A DNA stretch of 54,094 bases from Clostridium sp. CCUG 7971 (GCF_017590215.1 NZ_JAFFPK010000031.1:1-54094), one strand, 5' to 3'; shown: positions 35,153 to 44,326, numbered from the stretch's first letter. Translations and numbers: made by a program. Notes: generated by a model not told the origin, from the sequence alone.

Positions 35153-37387
35153 ATGATAACTTTATATAAACATAGGGATATATTGGAAATTATAAATATA
35201 GCTATAGTTATATCAGTTCCATTAATATCTCTTATACTCTATAGAACATCTAAAATCACATCATTTCTTATTACATCTTTAATCTTCACTGTAGAGTTAA
35301 TATTAATAATATATTTATCAGAACAAGGATATGAATATCCTATTGTAGCTAATATATTAATAAATGTTATTATAATCAAATCGACAATAATAAATCATAT
35401 AAAATCAAATTCCCTAGACCTAAAAGAAATTAAGCATAAATTAAAAAAGAATAAAAAAATTATTTCTAAATCTATTGATGAAATAAATGTAGAGTGCAAT
35501 TTACAAAATAAATATGAAGATAAAATATTAAAATTAAATAAGGAAATAGAGAAAGCTATAGAGGAGTCAGAAACCCCTATATTTGTAATAGGAGGCAAAA
35601 AGGAAAACTTTTATAGCAATGAAGCATTTAAAAAATTTATAAATGAAGATAAGGTTAGTAATGCAGAAAAAGATATATTTGCCTATCTAAATTATAAGTT
35701 CATGAACAGCAATGAAATCATAGAAAGTATAAAATCTAAAAAACAAAATAGTATAAATATTAATGCCTATGATGGAAAAATATACAGATTTGTAAGTTTT
35801 GCTAATAAAATTGACAATAAAAACATTCAGATATGCATATTAAGTGATATAACTCAAAGTACATTAATCCAACATAAGTTAATGGAAAGTGAGGAAAGAT
35901 ATAAAAAACTAATGGATATATTAAATGATGGAGTGATAATCCACAATATGAATACTGTAAACTATGCGAATAACAAGGCTATAGAGTTATTTGATTTAAG
36001 CAATGAATCATTAGATAACATATTAGTAGATGATATGAAATTAAATATAAATAAAAAGTTTAAACAAGACTTTATGAAGAATATGAGTACAGTTAAATTA
36101 AATAAACAAGAAAAAACAACAATGAAATTAGAGACAAATCAAGGTAGAATTATTGAATTTATAACAACAAGCATTACCTTAGATAACGAAAGTATGTTAC
36201 TTAGCATAGCTATAGACATAACTGATTCTGAAAAAGTAATAACTTATCTAGAACAAAGTGAAAAAACATATAAATTATTACTAAAGACATTGCCTGAAGG
36301 GATAATGATAATTGATAAAAAAAGTAATAATTATATATACAGAAATAAAGTTATGATGAAGCTATTAAAAGATATTGGTGTGGATAATTTAAATGAAGTG
36401 ATAAAAGATTATATTGATAAATGTGAATATGGAGTATTTAAAAAATTCACTTTAAATTTAGAAGAGAAAACTAACATATCTGTTGCGATAATAGATAGAA
36501 TAGAAGATGAAACTTTTGTAGTAGTAGTTAGAACTTTAGATGATCAATATAAGATAGAAAAAATGGAAGAAGAATTAAATGAAATAAGTGATAAAAATAA
36601 GTTTAAAACAGAGTTTTTAGCAAACTTAACAAATGATATAAGAAAGCCAATAGATACAATATTTACTGTTAATAATATGCTAAATATTAATAAAGATAAA
36701 TACAACTCTAAGTACATAAGTAACTATACTAGATTAGTTAAACAAAATTGCTATAGATTAATAAGATTATTAAATAATGTAGAAGAGATTGAAAAAGCAG
36801 ACAATGGCATCTATAGCATGAATTTAAAAAAATATGATGTAGTAAAACTAATTAAAGACATAGTTGAAAAATCAAAATATTATATTTATGAAAAAGGTTT
36901 AAGTATTTGTTTTGAGTCTGATGTAGAAGAAAAAGTAATAATTATGGACAAAGAAAAAATAGAGAAAATTGTGCTAAATTTATTATCCAATTCAATTAAA
37001 TTTACAGAAAAAGATGGAAATATAAAAGTATCTGTAAACGCTAAAGATGACAAAGTTAGAATAAAAGTCTCAGATACAGGAGTTGGAATACCAGAGGATA
37101 AAATGGAAGTTATATTTAATAACTTCGAACAAGTAGACAGAACACTATCAAGGGGTGCAGAGGGCTCTGGAATAGGATTATCTTTAGTTAAGAAACTAGT
37201 AAATCTTCATAAAGGAGAGATATCTGTTGAAAGCAAACTAGGAAAAGGAAGCCAATTTGAGATTACGCTAAACAATAATGAAGTATATGATACATTAAAT
37301 AAAGATATAGAGCTAGGGTATAACTTAAGTGATAATGAAAAAATAGATATAGAGTTTTCAGATATATATTTTGATGTAAGTTCTTAA
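35153..37387 (+). CDS. membrane PAS histidine kinase lacking the phosphoacceptor His
   Basis: A 744-residue sensor kinase with three N-terminal hydrophobic helices (about 5-75), a coiled coil, three PAS-like domains (about 140-225, 255-365, 375-465), a HisKA-like region and an HATPase_c domain. In the H-box the usual SHELRTP is TNDIRKP, so Asn494 replaces the phosphoacceptor His. The ATP domain looks complete, with N-box NLLSNSIKF (Asn613), G1 DTGVGIP (Asp641), F-box and G2 GSGIGL (671-676). It should bind ATP but cannot autophosphorylate on this residue. ATG 35153 is preferred (AGGATGGTGA upstream) over ATG 35141. It lies 29 bases before a second kinase with the reverse defect. No response regulator is adjacent. 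Confidence 0.9.
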   Translation: MITLYKHRDILEIINIAIVISVPLISLILYRTSKITSFLITSLIFTVELILIIYLSEQGYEYPIVANILINVIIIKSTIINHIKSNSLDLKEIKHKLKKNKKIISKSIDEINVECNLQNKYEDKILKLNKEIEKAIEESETPIFVIGGKKENFYSNEAFKKFINEDKVSNAEKDIFAYLNYKFMNSNEIIESIKSKKQNSININAYDGKIYRFVSFANKIDNKNIQICILSDITQSTLIQHKLMESEERYKKLMDILNDGVIIHNMNTVNYANNKAIELFDLSNESLDNILVDDMKLNINKKFKQDFMKNMSTVKLNKQEKTTMKLETNQGRIIEFITTSITLDNESMLLSIAIDITDSEKVITYLEQSEKTYKLLLKTLPEGIMIIDKKSNNYIYRNKVMMKLLKDIGVDNLNEVIKDYIDKCEYGVFKKFTLNLEEKTNISVAIIDRIEDETFVVVVRTLDDQYKIEKMEEELNEISDKNKFKTEFLANLTNDIRKPIDTIFTVNNMLNINKDKYNSKYISNYTRLVKQNCYRLIRLLNNVEEIEKADNGIYSMNLKKYDVVKLIKDIVEKSKYYIYEKGLSICFESDVEEKVIIMDKEKIEKIVLNLLSNSIKFTEKDGNIKVSVNAKDDKVRIKVSDTGVGIPEDKMEVIFNNFEQVDRTLSRGAEGSGIGLSLVKKLVNLHKGEISVESKLGKGSQFEITLNNNEVYDTLNKDIELGYNLSDNEKIDIEFSDIYFDVSS

Positions 37388-37416
37388 AATATAAGGCAAC
37401 ATGAGGGGGGATTAAA

Positions 37417-39708
37417 ATGTATAAATATATAAGTATATTAAGCATCTCGATTTTTCTCATGAGTTTATACATAATATATTCAAATTTTACAATAAATAAA
37501 AGTAAAAAAAATTTTAGTTTATTAGTATCAATGACTATGATAATTATTAGTAAAGTTATATTCTTAATGGATAATAATCTTATGACAATAGACTTTTTAT
37601 ATAAATTTATAATTATACTAACTATAATGCAACTAAATTTAGTAAAAAAGAAAAGACAATATATTTTACTTTTAGGGGGGTATTCCATATATATAATAAT
37701 GAATTTAGCATTTAAGGATAAATTTATAAATTTTAAAGAAACATTAGATTTAATATTAGCAATATATATTTTTTATACTGTATACATAGTTGATATTAAA
37801 GGTATGTTTAAAAAAGAATTAACTCTAAATAGTAAGTTAAATAAAGTTGAATACAAAATGAAAGTAAGTAATGAAAAATTAAACCATACTAAGTCTGTTA
37901 CTAAAGGAATAAACGATAATTTAGAAATAAAAGAAACTATTTTAGATGCCATTTTAAATGAATCTAAAAAATGTATAATGATAATAGATAAAGATGGATA
38001 CATAGTAAGCGATGAAAATAATTTTATAAAAATGTGGAAAGAGTATGAAGGATTCAAAGGTAAGATAAATATAAGTTTATTCTTAATGGAAAGTATAAAA
38101 AATTCAGATGAGTTTTTACACAATTTAAGAAAAGCTAGAGAGTTTGAAAAAGAAATAAAAGGAGAATTAGAGGGTAAGGATGGAAGATATTTTGAAATAG
38201 ACTACGCTCCTTTTATAATTAGTAATGAAAATATAGGAGTTATTTGCTCAGTAACAGATATTACATACGAAAAGAAAAGTAAATTAAAAATAAAAGAAAA
38301 TGATGCTAAATATAAAAAGGTAGTTGATAATATACCTTATTCAGTACTTATTACTGATGAAAATAATATATTATACGATAATGATAAGAATAAAAATATA
38401 AACTTTAATAAAGAAAATATAAAAAATATAATACTAGAACCATGTATAAAAGGAGAAATATACTATACAGATGAAAAATGTAAACAAACATGTTTAAATA
38501 TTGACAGGAGAAGTTTTAAAGACAGAGAAAGTACTAAAAATGTAATTACTATAAGAGACATAACACAATATAAAAAGTTGCTACAAGATTTAGAATATAG
38601 TAAGAAAAAATATGAATCTTTGGTAAACATAATTCCTGAAGGTATATGTATATTAGATTTACCTAAAAAGAAAATGACCTATTCAAATAAAGCAATAGAA
38701 AATATGATAAATAGTGTTGATATGAAAAAAATTCAAAATAGTATAAATGAAAATATTATAATACCATCAGAAAAAGATAATGATGTAGTTCAATTTGAAA
38801 GAAAAGTTATAAAAAATAAATTTGGAGAAGATGTATACTTAGAATGCGGGGCTATGGTTATAGATGTAAATGAAAAATTAAAAATGATTGGTATAACAAG
38901 AGACGTAACAGACCAAGTCAAAGCTGAATTAATGGAGAAAGAAATAGAGGAAAAGAAAAAAGAAAATAAAATAAAAAATGAATTCTTTATAAATATGTCC
39001 CATGAGTTAAAAACTCCATTAAATGTAATAACATCATCAAATCAATTGTTAGAAGTTATGCATAAAGACTATATAGATAAAAATCCAGAAAGTGAAATGT
39101 CTAAAGTTGTAGGAGTAGTTAAGAAGCACTCTTATATGCTAATGGGATTAATCGACAATATTATAAATTTATCTAAACTAGAATCAGATTTCCACGAGTC
39201 TAAAATGGATTATTATAATATAGTAAGCATTGTAGAAGATGTATGTTCTGAGTTTGATAAATATGTTAAAGTAAATAATGTGAGTATATTATTTGATACA
39301 TATGAAGAAGAAAAGGTAGCAAAAATTGATCCACAAGATATAGAAAAAGTTATATTAACTTTACTATCTATGATAATAAGATACTTAGATAATGATAGTA
39401 TAGTTTGTGTTGACTTAAATGTATTAGATGATAAAACAACTATACATATGAGTAGTAAGGGACAATTTAATTATCAAAGGTATATAAATGACCAAGAAAG
39501 AAAAAGTTTAGATATGGGAATCGAAGTAGCCAAATCTATAGTAAAACTGTATAACGGAGAAGTAGATATAAAAATAGGATTAAATAATGATATAGATATA
39601 AATGTAGACTTTAAATCAGATGAAGAATTTGAAACTTATAAAAAAAGAATTAAAAATAAAGGTGATGACTTTATTTATGAAGAGTACTTAAGAATATGTA
39701 AAAATTAA
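37417..39708 (+). CDS. membrane PAS histidine kinase with degenerate ATP-binding domain
   Basis: A 763-residue sensor kinase with five or six N-terminal hydrophobic helices (about 3-125), a coiled coil, three PAS-like domains (about 170-280, 292-370, 390-500), and an intact HisKA H-box NMSHELKTPLN with His529. The ATP domain is recognisable but eroded. The N-box Asn is replaced (TLLSMIIRY, Met652), the G1 position reads SSKGQF (679-684), and G2 reads SLDMGIE (697-703). It should not bind ATP normally, but could accept phosphate. The start is ATG 37417 after GAGGGGGG. Similar architecture to the preceding gene suggests tandem duplication. Confidence 0.9.
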   Translation: MYKYISILSISIFLMSLYIIYSNFTINKSKKNFSLLVSMTMIIISKVIFLMDNNLMTIDFLYKFIIILTIMQLNLVKKKRQYILLLGGYSIYIIMNLAFKDKFINFKETLDLILAIYIFYTVYIVDIKGMFKKELTLNSKLNKVEYKMKVSNEKLNHTKSVTKGINDNLEIKETILDAILNESKKCIMIIDKDGYIVSDENNFIKMWKEYEGFKGKINISLFLMESIKNSDEFLHNLRKAREFEKEIKGELEGKDGRYFEIDYAPFIISNENIGVICSVTDITYEKKSKLKIKENDAKYKKVVDNIPYSVLITDENNILYDNDKNKNINFNKENIKNIILEPCIKGEIYYTDEKCKQTCLNIDRRSFKDRESTKNVITIRDITQYKKLLQDLEYSKKKYESLVNIIPEGICILDLPKKKMTYSNKAIENMINSVDMKKIQNSINENIIIPSEKDNDVVQFERKVIKNKFGEDVYLECGAMVIDVNEKLKMIGITRDVTDQVKAELMEKEIEEKKKENKIKNEFFINMSHELKTPLNVITSSNQLLEVMHKDYIDKNPESEMSKVVGVVKKHSYMLMGLIDNIINLSKLESDFHESKMDYYNIVSIVEDVCSEFDKYVKVNNVSILFDTYEEEKVAKIDPQDIEKVILTLLSMIIRYLDNDSIVCVDLNVLDDKTTIHMSSKGQFNYQRYINDQERKSLDMGIEVAKSIVKLYNGEVDIKIGLNNDIDINVDFKSDEEFETYKKRIKNKGDDFIYEEYLRICKN

Positions 39709-39764
39709 CCATTTAATGGTATAAATTAAGGTATGAATGACAATAAAGCTAGATAGGAGAACAT

Positions 39765-40625
39765 ATGAATATAAAATCAACAACTAAAATAATATGTTTA
39801 TTGGGACATCCAGTTAAGCATAGCTTTTCACCTGTGATACATAATTATTTGTTTGAGAAATACAATGAAAATAAAATATATACATGTTTTGATGTAGAAT
39901 CAGATAAGTTAAAAAATAGTGTAAATGGTATAAAAGCATTAAAAATAGAAGGGTGTAATGTTACCATACCGCATAAAGTAGATATAATAAAATACATCGA
40001 TAGTATTGATTCAAATGCTAAATTAATAGGTGCAGTAAATACTATTAAAAATGAAGGTAGTGTATTAAAGGGATATAATACCGATGGAATGGGATTTGTT
40101 AAATCTATATTAGATAAAGAATATGATTTATGTGGTAAAAAAATAATGATAATAGGCGCTGGTGGTGCGTGTAGAAGTATAGCTATTGAGTTATGTTTAA
40201 ATGATGTTAAATCTATCGAAATTAGAAATAGAAGCATAAATAGCGCTATGGAAATATCAGATGTAATTAAATCGAATTTTAATACATATATATCGTATTC
40301 AAATGAATCTATAATAGAAAGGGATTTAAATAATATAGATATATTGATAAATACAACACCTATAGGAATGGAAAGTAAACTATGCCCGATAGATGAAAAT
40401 TTAACTCCTAAAAATAACTTATTAGTATGTGATATAGTTTACAAACCACATGAAACAGCTTTTATTAAGTGGGCAAAAAAACATAACTTAGATGTAGTAT
40501 ATGGAATAGATATGTTGATAAATCAAGCAATAGAAGCCTTTTATATATGGACAGGTATTAAAGCTAATCATGAAGATATAAAACATATAAAGATGCTTTA
40601 TGAAGAAAGTATAAAAACTAAGTAA
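39765..40625 (+). CDS. aroE: shikimate dehydrogenase
   Basis: A 286-residue AroE that reduces 3-dehydroshikimate with NADPH. It has the substrate region GHPVKHSFSPVIHN, the catalytic Lys in VTIPHKVDIIKY, NTDGMGF, the nucleotide loop IIGAGGACRSI, and a C-terminal DMLINQA motif. ATG 39765 has AGGAG upstream. It begins the aromatic biosynthesis group that continues with aroK and aroQ beyond the pilin genes. Confidence 0.96.
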   Translation: MNIKSTTKIICLLGHPVKHSFSPVIHNYLFEKYNENKIYTCFDVESDKLKNSVNGIKALKIEGCNVTIPHKVDIIKYIDSIDSNAKLIGAVNTIKNEGSVLKGYNTDGMGFVKSILDKEYDLCGKKIMIIGAGGACRSIAIELCLNDVKSIEIRNRSINSAMEISDVIKSNFNTYISYSNESIIERDLNNIDILINTTPIGMESKLCPIDENLTPKNNLLVCDIVYKPHETAFIKWAKKHNLDVVYGIDMLINQAIEAFYIWTGIKANHEDIKHIKMLYEESIKTK

Positions 40626-40648
40626 AATCTCTAGTTAAAGGAGAAAAA

Positions 40649-41008
40649 ATGAAGTATAAAAAAGATGGATTTGTATCTATTGAATGTATAATTAGTTTAT
40701 CTATAATAAGTTTGGCCGTATATATAATATCAACATCACTTTATAGTAATTACGTTATAGTTAATACTAATAAAGAGCAGCTAGAAATGTTAAATCTAGC
40801 TAAAACTAATTTAGAACTTACTAAATATCAAATTAAAAAAAGTTCAAATGAATTTACAGAAAATACGAAGAATACAAAAATAGTAAACTCATACGAAATA
40901 AGTACAATAATAGAAAAAGATATATACTATGAATGTCATAAAGTAAATGTTGAAGTTAAAAATGAAAAAAATAATATAAGTCTTTATAGTTATGTATTTA
41001 AACAATAA
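40649..41008 (+). CDS. type IV pilin-like protein (prepilin leader)
   Basis: A 119-residue small protein with a prepilin signal. The leader MKYKKDG is followed by FVSIECIISLSIISLAVYII, giving Gly at -1, Phe at +1 and Glu at +5 of a hydrophobic N-terminal helix. The rest is a short pseudopilin-like globular domain. It lies between aroE and a second pilin-like gene that overlaps it by 17 bases. It would be processed by a prepilin peptidase encoded elsewhere; no assembly ATPase is in this window. Confidence 0.8.
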   Translation: MKYKKDGFVSIECIISLSIISLAVYIISTSLYSNYVIVNTNKEQLEMLNLAKTNLELTKYQIKKSSNEFTENTKNTKIVNSYEISTIIEKDIYYECHKVNVEVKNEKNNISLYSYVFKQ

Positions 41009-41591
41009 AGGTTCAATTTTAATAACTACATTAATGATATTTTCTATTATAAGTACGGTATGTATGATGTGTATAGGTTTAAACTATAGTAATAAAAGTA
41101 TTTTTAATTTAGAATACAAAAATATACATCTAAAGGAATTGGCATTAGGTGCGATAGAAATTGTACATAGTAATATTTCAAAAGAAGTAGAAATTGCAGT
41201 AGAAAGCAGTAGAAATGAAGAAGAATTTAAACAATATTTCTTGGAAAATAATTTTATACATAATATAAAAGATATATCAAAGAGTGACTTAGATAATGTA
41301 TTAGTAAATACATCTAAGAAAATATTATATGATAAAGAAGGGTTTATATACTTTGATATTATATGCAATTCATCAGAAGATACTTATACAAAAAAGATTC
41401 AAGCTAGTGTAAAAATATTGAATCCTTATTTAGAGATAAAAGAAAATGAAAAAGATGAAGACAACATAATAGATAAACCAGAAGTTGATGATTCAAATTT
41501 AAATGATATAAAAGATTACTATGAAGAAAATAAACATGATAGTATAGACTCTAAAAACTTAGTAATTATATATAATTACAAGGAGATATAA
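40992..41591 (+). CDS. pilus assembly PilX/GspK-like minor pilin candidate
   Basis: A 199-residue protein that begins MYLNNKGSILITTLMIF. The charged leader, Gly and hydrophobic helix resemble PilX-type minor pilins, although +5 is Ile (S-I-L-I-I not Glu), as in GspK/PilX types that lack Glu5. The C-terminal third is highly acidic (NEKDEDNIIDKPEVDDSN). The start ATG 40992 overlaps the previous gene, indicating coupling. I cannot name a function beyond minor pilin-like. Confidence 0.68.
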   Translation: MYLNNKGSILITTLMIFSIISTVCMMCIGLNYSNKSIFNLEYKNIHLKELALGAIEIVHSNISKEVEIAVESSRNEEEFKQYFLENNFIHNIKDISKSDLDNVLVNTSKKILYDKEGFIYFDIICNSSEDTYTKKIQASVKILNPYLEIKENEKDEDNIIDKPEVDDSNLNDIKDYYEENKHDSIDSKNLVIIYNYKEI

Positions 41592-41594
41592 CCT

Positions 41595-42034
41595 ATGAAA
41601 AGAGAAGGAATGTGACCTTAGTAGAAGTAGTCATAACTATTAGTATAATGCTAATAATATCAAGTTTATGCTTTCCAAAAGATAGTATCAATAAACATCA
41701 AATAAACTTGTTTACAAAGCAATTGTGTTCAGATATAAGATATGTAAGAAAGGCAAATATGCTTGGTAATTTAAAAACATACATATATTACTTTGAAGAT
41801 AATCAATCAACTAGTTATATAGTAAGAGAAGATGGAAAAGATTTAAAAAAAATTCATTTGCCAAGTGGTGTGAATATTCAATATGGAAATAGTAAGATTA
41901 AGTTTAAATCTGATGGATCTCCAGATCCTAAAGGGCAAACTATAAATATATATAAAGAAAATGTGAAAATAGAACTAACAATAGTACCAGTTAGTGGAAG
42001 AGTGCTTTTGAAAGAAGGTAAGTATGAGACGTAG
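41595..42034 (+). pseudogene. type IV pilin-like gene with frameshift in its leader
   Basis: AAGGAG (41579-41584) points to ATG 41595, but that frame reads only MKREGM before TGA 41613-41615. The pilin body continues in another frame from GTG 41612 (TLVEVVITISIMLII...). Removing the TG at 41611-41614 region (ATGTGACC to ATGACC) gives MKREG then MTLVEV, a canonical prepilin site with Gly -1 and Glu +5. One missing base in the leader would also join the frames but without Gly -1. About 145 residues when repaired; the fold resembles FimT/GspH-type pseudopilins. The GTG start alone lacks a leader and has a poorly spaced site. Confidence 0.75.
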
Positions 42035-42566
42035 AAGAGGATACTTACTGTTAGAAAGTGTAGTATCACTTTCTATAATAATGATTTTAATGGGTGTATC
42101 ATACTATTTGCTATTTTTTTGTATGAATACAAAAACTAAAATTGAAGATAAGATAGAGTTACAGCAACAAGCAAGTGAAATAAGTAAATATATAGAAGAA
42201 ATTATAGGTAATTCTAAAGGAATTATATCTATAAGCTCAAAATCAAATGAAGAGAGTGATAAATTATTAGAAACTAATTCTATTAAATGTAAATATAGAA
42301 ATGAAAGTTCTAGTGATAAAAGCATAAAAGATAAAGAGATTAGTTTAAAGGAAGATAAAAGTAAACTATTTATAAATACTCTTAATTATTTGGGTAATAG
42401 TGAAAGTGGAGGATATGAAATAGGCGATTATATAGACAAAATGTATGCATTTGTTTATGAAGATGGTAATTTTGTTAAGGTAAGACTAAAGTTATCAAAA
42501 AACAATCAAATTCATGAAACTGAGTTTGATGTATTTATAAGAAACTTTAATGGAGATTGTGTATGA
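42024..42566 (+). CDS. type IV pilin-like protein (prepilin leader, PilW/ComGF type)
   Basis: A 180-residue protein with leader MRRRRG, then YLLLESVVSLSIIMILMGVS. This has Gly -1, an aromatic +1 and Glu +5, a typical prepilin N-terminus. The remaining region is rich in Ser/Lys with a beta-rich C-terminus. It overlaps the preceding pilin gene and, by ATGA, aroK. It is the fourth member of the pilin-like group. Confidence 0.78.
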   Translation: MRRRRGYLLLESVVSLSIIMILMGVSYYLLFFCMNTKTKIEDKIELQQQASEISKYIEEIIGNSKGIISISSKSNEESDKLLETNSIKCKYRNESSSDKSIKDKEISLKEDKSKLFINTLNYLGNSESGGYEIGDYIDKMYAFVYEDGNFVKVRLKLSKNNQIHETEFDVFIRNFNGDCV

Positions 42567-43069
42567 GAATAATATTAGTTGGATTTATGGGGTCAGGAAA
42601 AACAGTAGTAGGAAAAAAGTTATCTAAAAAATTAAAATTAAAGTTCGTTGATATGGATGAAGAAATAGAAAGAGAAAGTAATTCCTCTATAGAAGATATA
42701 TTTGAAGAAAGTGGAGAAGAATACTTTAGAGAAAAAGAAAGCAACTTGCTTAAAAGATTATTAAATAAAGAAAATATAGTTATATCAACTGGTGGGGGAA
42801 TAATTAAAGAAAAGAAAAATTGTGAGCTATTAAAAAAAGAAAAATGTGTAATCTTTTTAGATGCAAATGAGCAAACTATAATAAATAATGTATCATATGA
42901 TTTAAATAAAAGACCACTACTTAAAAATAGTTCCAATTTACATGAAACTATAAATAAGCTTTTATCACAAAGATATAAAAAATATAATAATATATCTAAA
43001 ATAAAAATTAATGTTAATAATAAAAATGTAGATGAAGTAGTTAGTCAAATACTTGTTTATACTAGATAA
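42563..43069 (+). CDS. aroK: shikimate kinase
   Basis: A 168-residue P-loop kinase that phosphorylates shikimate. It has Walker A GFMGSGKT (about 7-14), the DMDEEIER metal/shikimate motif, and ISTGGGI. ATG 42563 has GGAG 7 bases upstream and overlaps the pilin stop (ATGA). A reading from TTG 42557 lacks this spacing. It joins aroE and aroQ functionally. Confidence 0.95.
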   Translation: MRIILVGFMGSGKTVVGKKLSKKLKLKFVDMDEEIERESNSSIEDIFEESGEEYFREKESNLLKRLLNKENIVISTGGGIIKEKKNCELLKKEKCVIFLDANEQTIINNVSYDLNKRPLLKNSSNLHETINKLLSQRYKKYNNISKIKINVNNKNVDEVVSQILVYTR

Positions 43070-43124
43070 TATGTGATATTATTATATTGGTAAAAGTTTG
43101 TAGTCGCACAACCAGGGGGTATTT

Positions 43125-43544
43125 ATGAAAATTATAGTTATAAATGGACCTAATTTAAATATGTTAGGTAAAAGAGAACCAGGTATTTATGGAAATGAAA
43201 CTTTAGATGATTTAACGAAATATGTTAAAGATGAATTTAAAGATGATCTAGATATAGAATTTTTCCAAAGCAATCATGAAGGATGTATAATAGATAAGCT
43301 TCATGAAGCTAATGAAAAGTTTGATGGAGTAGTTATAAATCCAGGTGCTTTTACACATTATAGCTATGCAATTCATGATGCTATAAAATCTATATCTACT
43401 AAAGTAGTAGAAGTTCATATATCTAATATTCATCAAAGAGAAGAATTTAGACAAAAGAGTGTAACTGCTAGCGCTTGTATAGGCCAAATATCAGGTTTTG
43501 GTTTTGAAAGTTATATCTTAGGAATAAAATCATTACTTAAATAG
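43125..43544 (+). CDS. aroQ: type II 3-dehydroquinate dehydratase
   Basis: A 139-residue dodecameric-type dehydroquinase. It has INGPNLNMLGKREPGIYG with the catalytic Tyr, FFQSNHEG, VINPGAFTHYSYA and EVHISNIHQREEFR with the conserved His. Length is normal. ATG 43125 follows CAGGGGG. It is the last of the shikimate genes here. Confidence 0.97.
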   Translation: MKIIVINGPNLNMLGKREPGIYGNETLDDLTKYVKDEFKDDLDIEFFQSNHEGCIIDKLHEANEKFDGVVINPGAFTHYSYAIHDAIKSISTKVVEVHISNIHQREEFRQKSVTASACIGQISGFGFESYILGIKSLLK

Positions 43545-43567
43545 ATATAAATATATATTTATATAAC

Positions 43568-43595
43568 TTGACAAGATTACAATAGTATATATAAT
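43568..43595 (+). promoter_or_regulatory. sigma-A promoter of efp
   Basis: A consensus -35 TTGACA (43568-43573) and a consensus -10 TATAAT (43590-43595) with a 16-base spacer, 160 bases before efp. It implies a long 5' leader that starts near 43602. Confidence 0.82.
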
Positions 43596-43607
43596 TGAAA
43601 AAGGATA

Positions 43608-43726
43608 CGATGATATAATACATACATAGCGGCAGATATACAAATTGATTGAATTATTTGCCTAAGATTAAAATTAAAATTTTGATTATAATAATAAAGA
43701 AATAAACTTAATTATTAGTATCATCG
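43608..43726 (+). ncRNA. candidate structured leader RNA of efp
   Basis: Right after the predicted start site, CGATGATA-TAATA (43608-43620) can pair with TATTA-G-TATCATCG (43713-43726), a 13-bp closing helix with one bulge that encloses 92 bases. Inside, GGCAGATA (43631-43638) pairs with TATTTGCC (43655-43662). The layout resembles a riboswitch or protein-binding leader that ends 28 bases before the efp start. I do not recognise a known class. Confidence 0.45.
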
Positions 43727-43754
43727 AAAATAAACTTTATATGGAGGGACAAAA

Positions 43755-44312
43755 ATGGTATCAGCAAGTGATTTTAGAAAAGGTGTTACATTCGAAAAGG
43801 ATGGACAACCATGTTTAATAGTTGATTTCCAACACGTTAAACCAGGAAAAGGTGCAGCGTTTGTTAGAACTAAATACAAAAACTTAAAAACTGGAGCAAT
43901 AAGAGAGGAAGCTTTCAACCCAAGTGATAAATTCCCTAAAGCTCATATAGAAACAAGACAAATGCAATACTTATACAATGATGGTGAATTATACTACTTC
44001 ATGGATGAAGAGACATTTGATCAAGTGCCTCTAGATTATGAAAAAGTTGAAGATGCTATAAAATTCTTAAAAGAAAATGAAGTTGCTACAATAAGATTCT
44101 ACCAAGGGCAAGCTTTCCAAGTTGAAGCTCCGAACTTTGCAGAATTAGAAGTTGTTGAAACTGAGCCAGGGATAAAGGGAGACACTGCAAGTAACGTAAC
44201 AAAAGCTGCTACAGTTGAAACAGGAGCTGTTGTTCAAGTACCTTTATTCATAAACCAAGGAGACAAAGTTAAAATAGATACTAGAACTGGAGATTATTTA
44301 TCAAGAGTTTAA
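43755..44312 (+). CDS. efp: translation elongation factor P
   Basis: A 185-residue EF-P with three beta-barrel domains. The modification loop region [12 protein letters not shown] carries Lys at the tip (about residue 32), and the C-terminal signature is GDYLSRV. It rescues ribosomes stalled on polyproline. In Bacillus efp lies beside the spoIIIA operon; here it follows aroQ with its own promoter and long leader. Confidence 0.97.
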   Translation: MVSASDFRKGVTFEKDGQPCLIVDFQHVKPGKGAAFVRTKYKNLKTGAIREEAFNPSDKFPKAHIETRQMQYLYNDGELYYFMDEETFDQVPLDYEKVEDAIKFLKENEVATIRFYQGQAFQVEAPNFAELEVVETEPGIKGDTASNVTKAATVETGAVVQVPLFINQGDKVKIDTRTGDYLSRV

Positions 44313-44326
44313 GAATTAATGTATAT

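Noticed and set aside
43596-43620. Second promoter TTGAAA...TATAAT at 43596-43619
   Set aside because: The spacer is only about 13 bases, too short for sigma-A.
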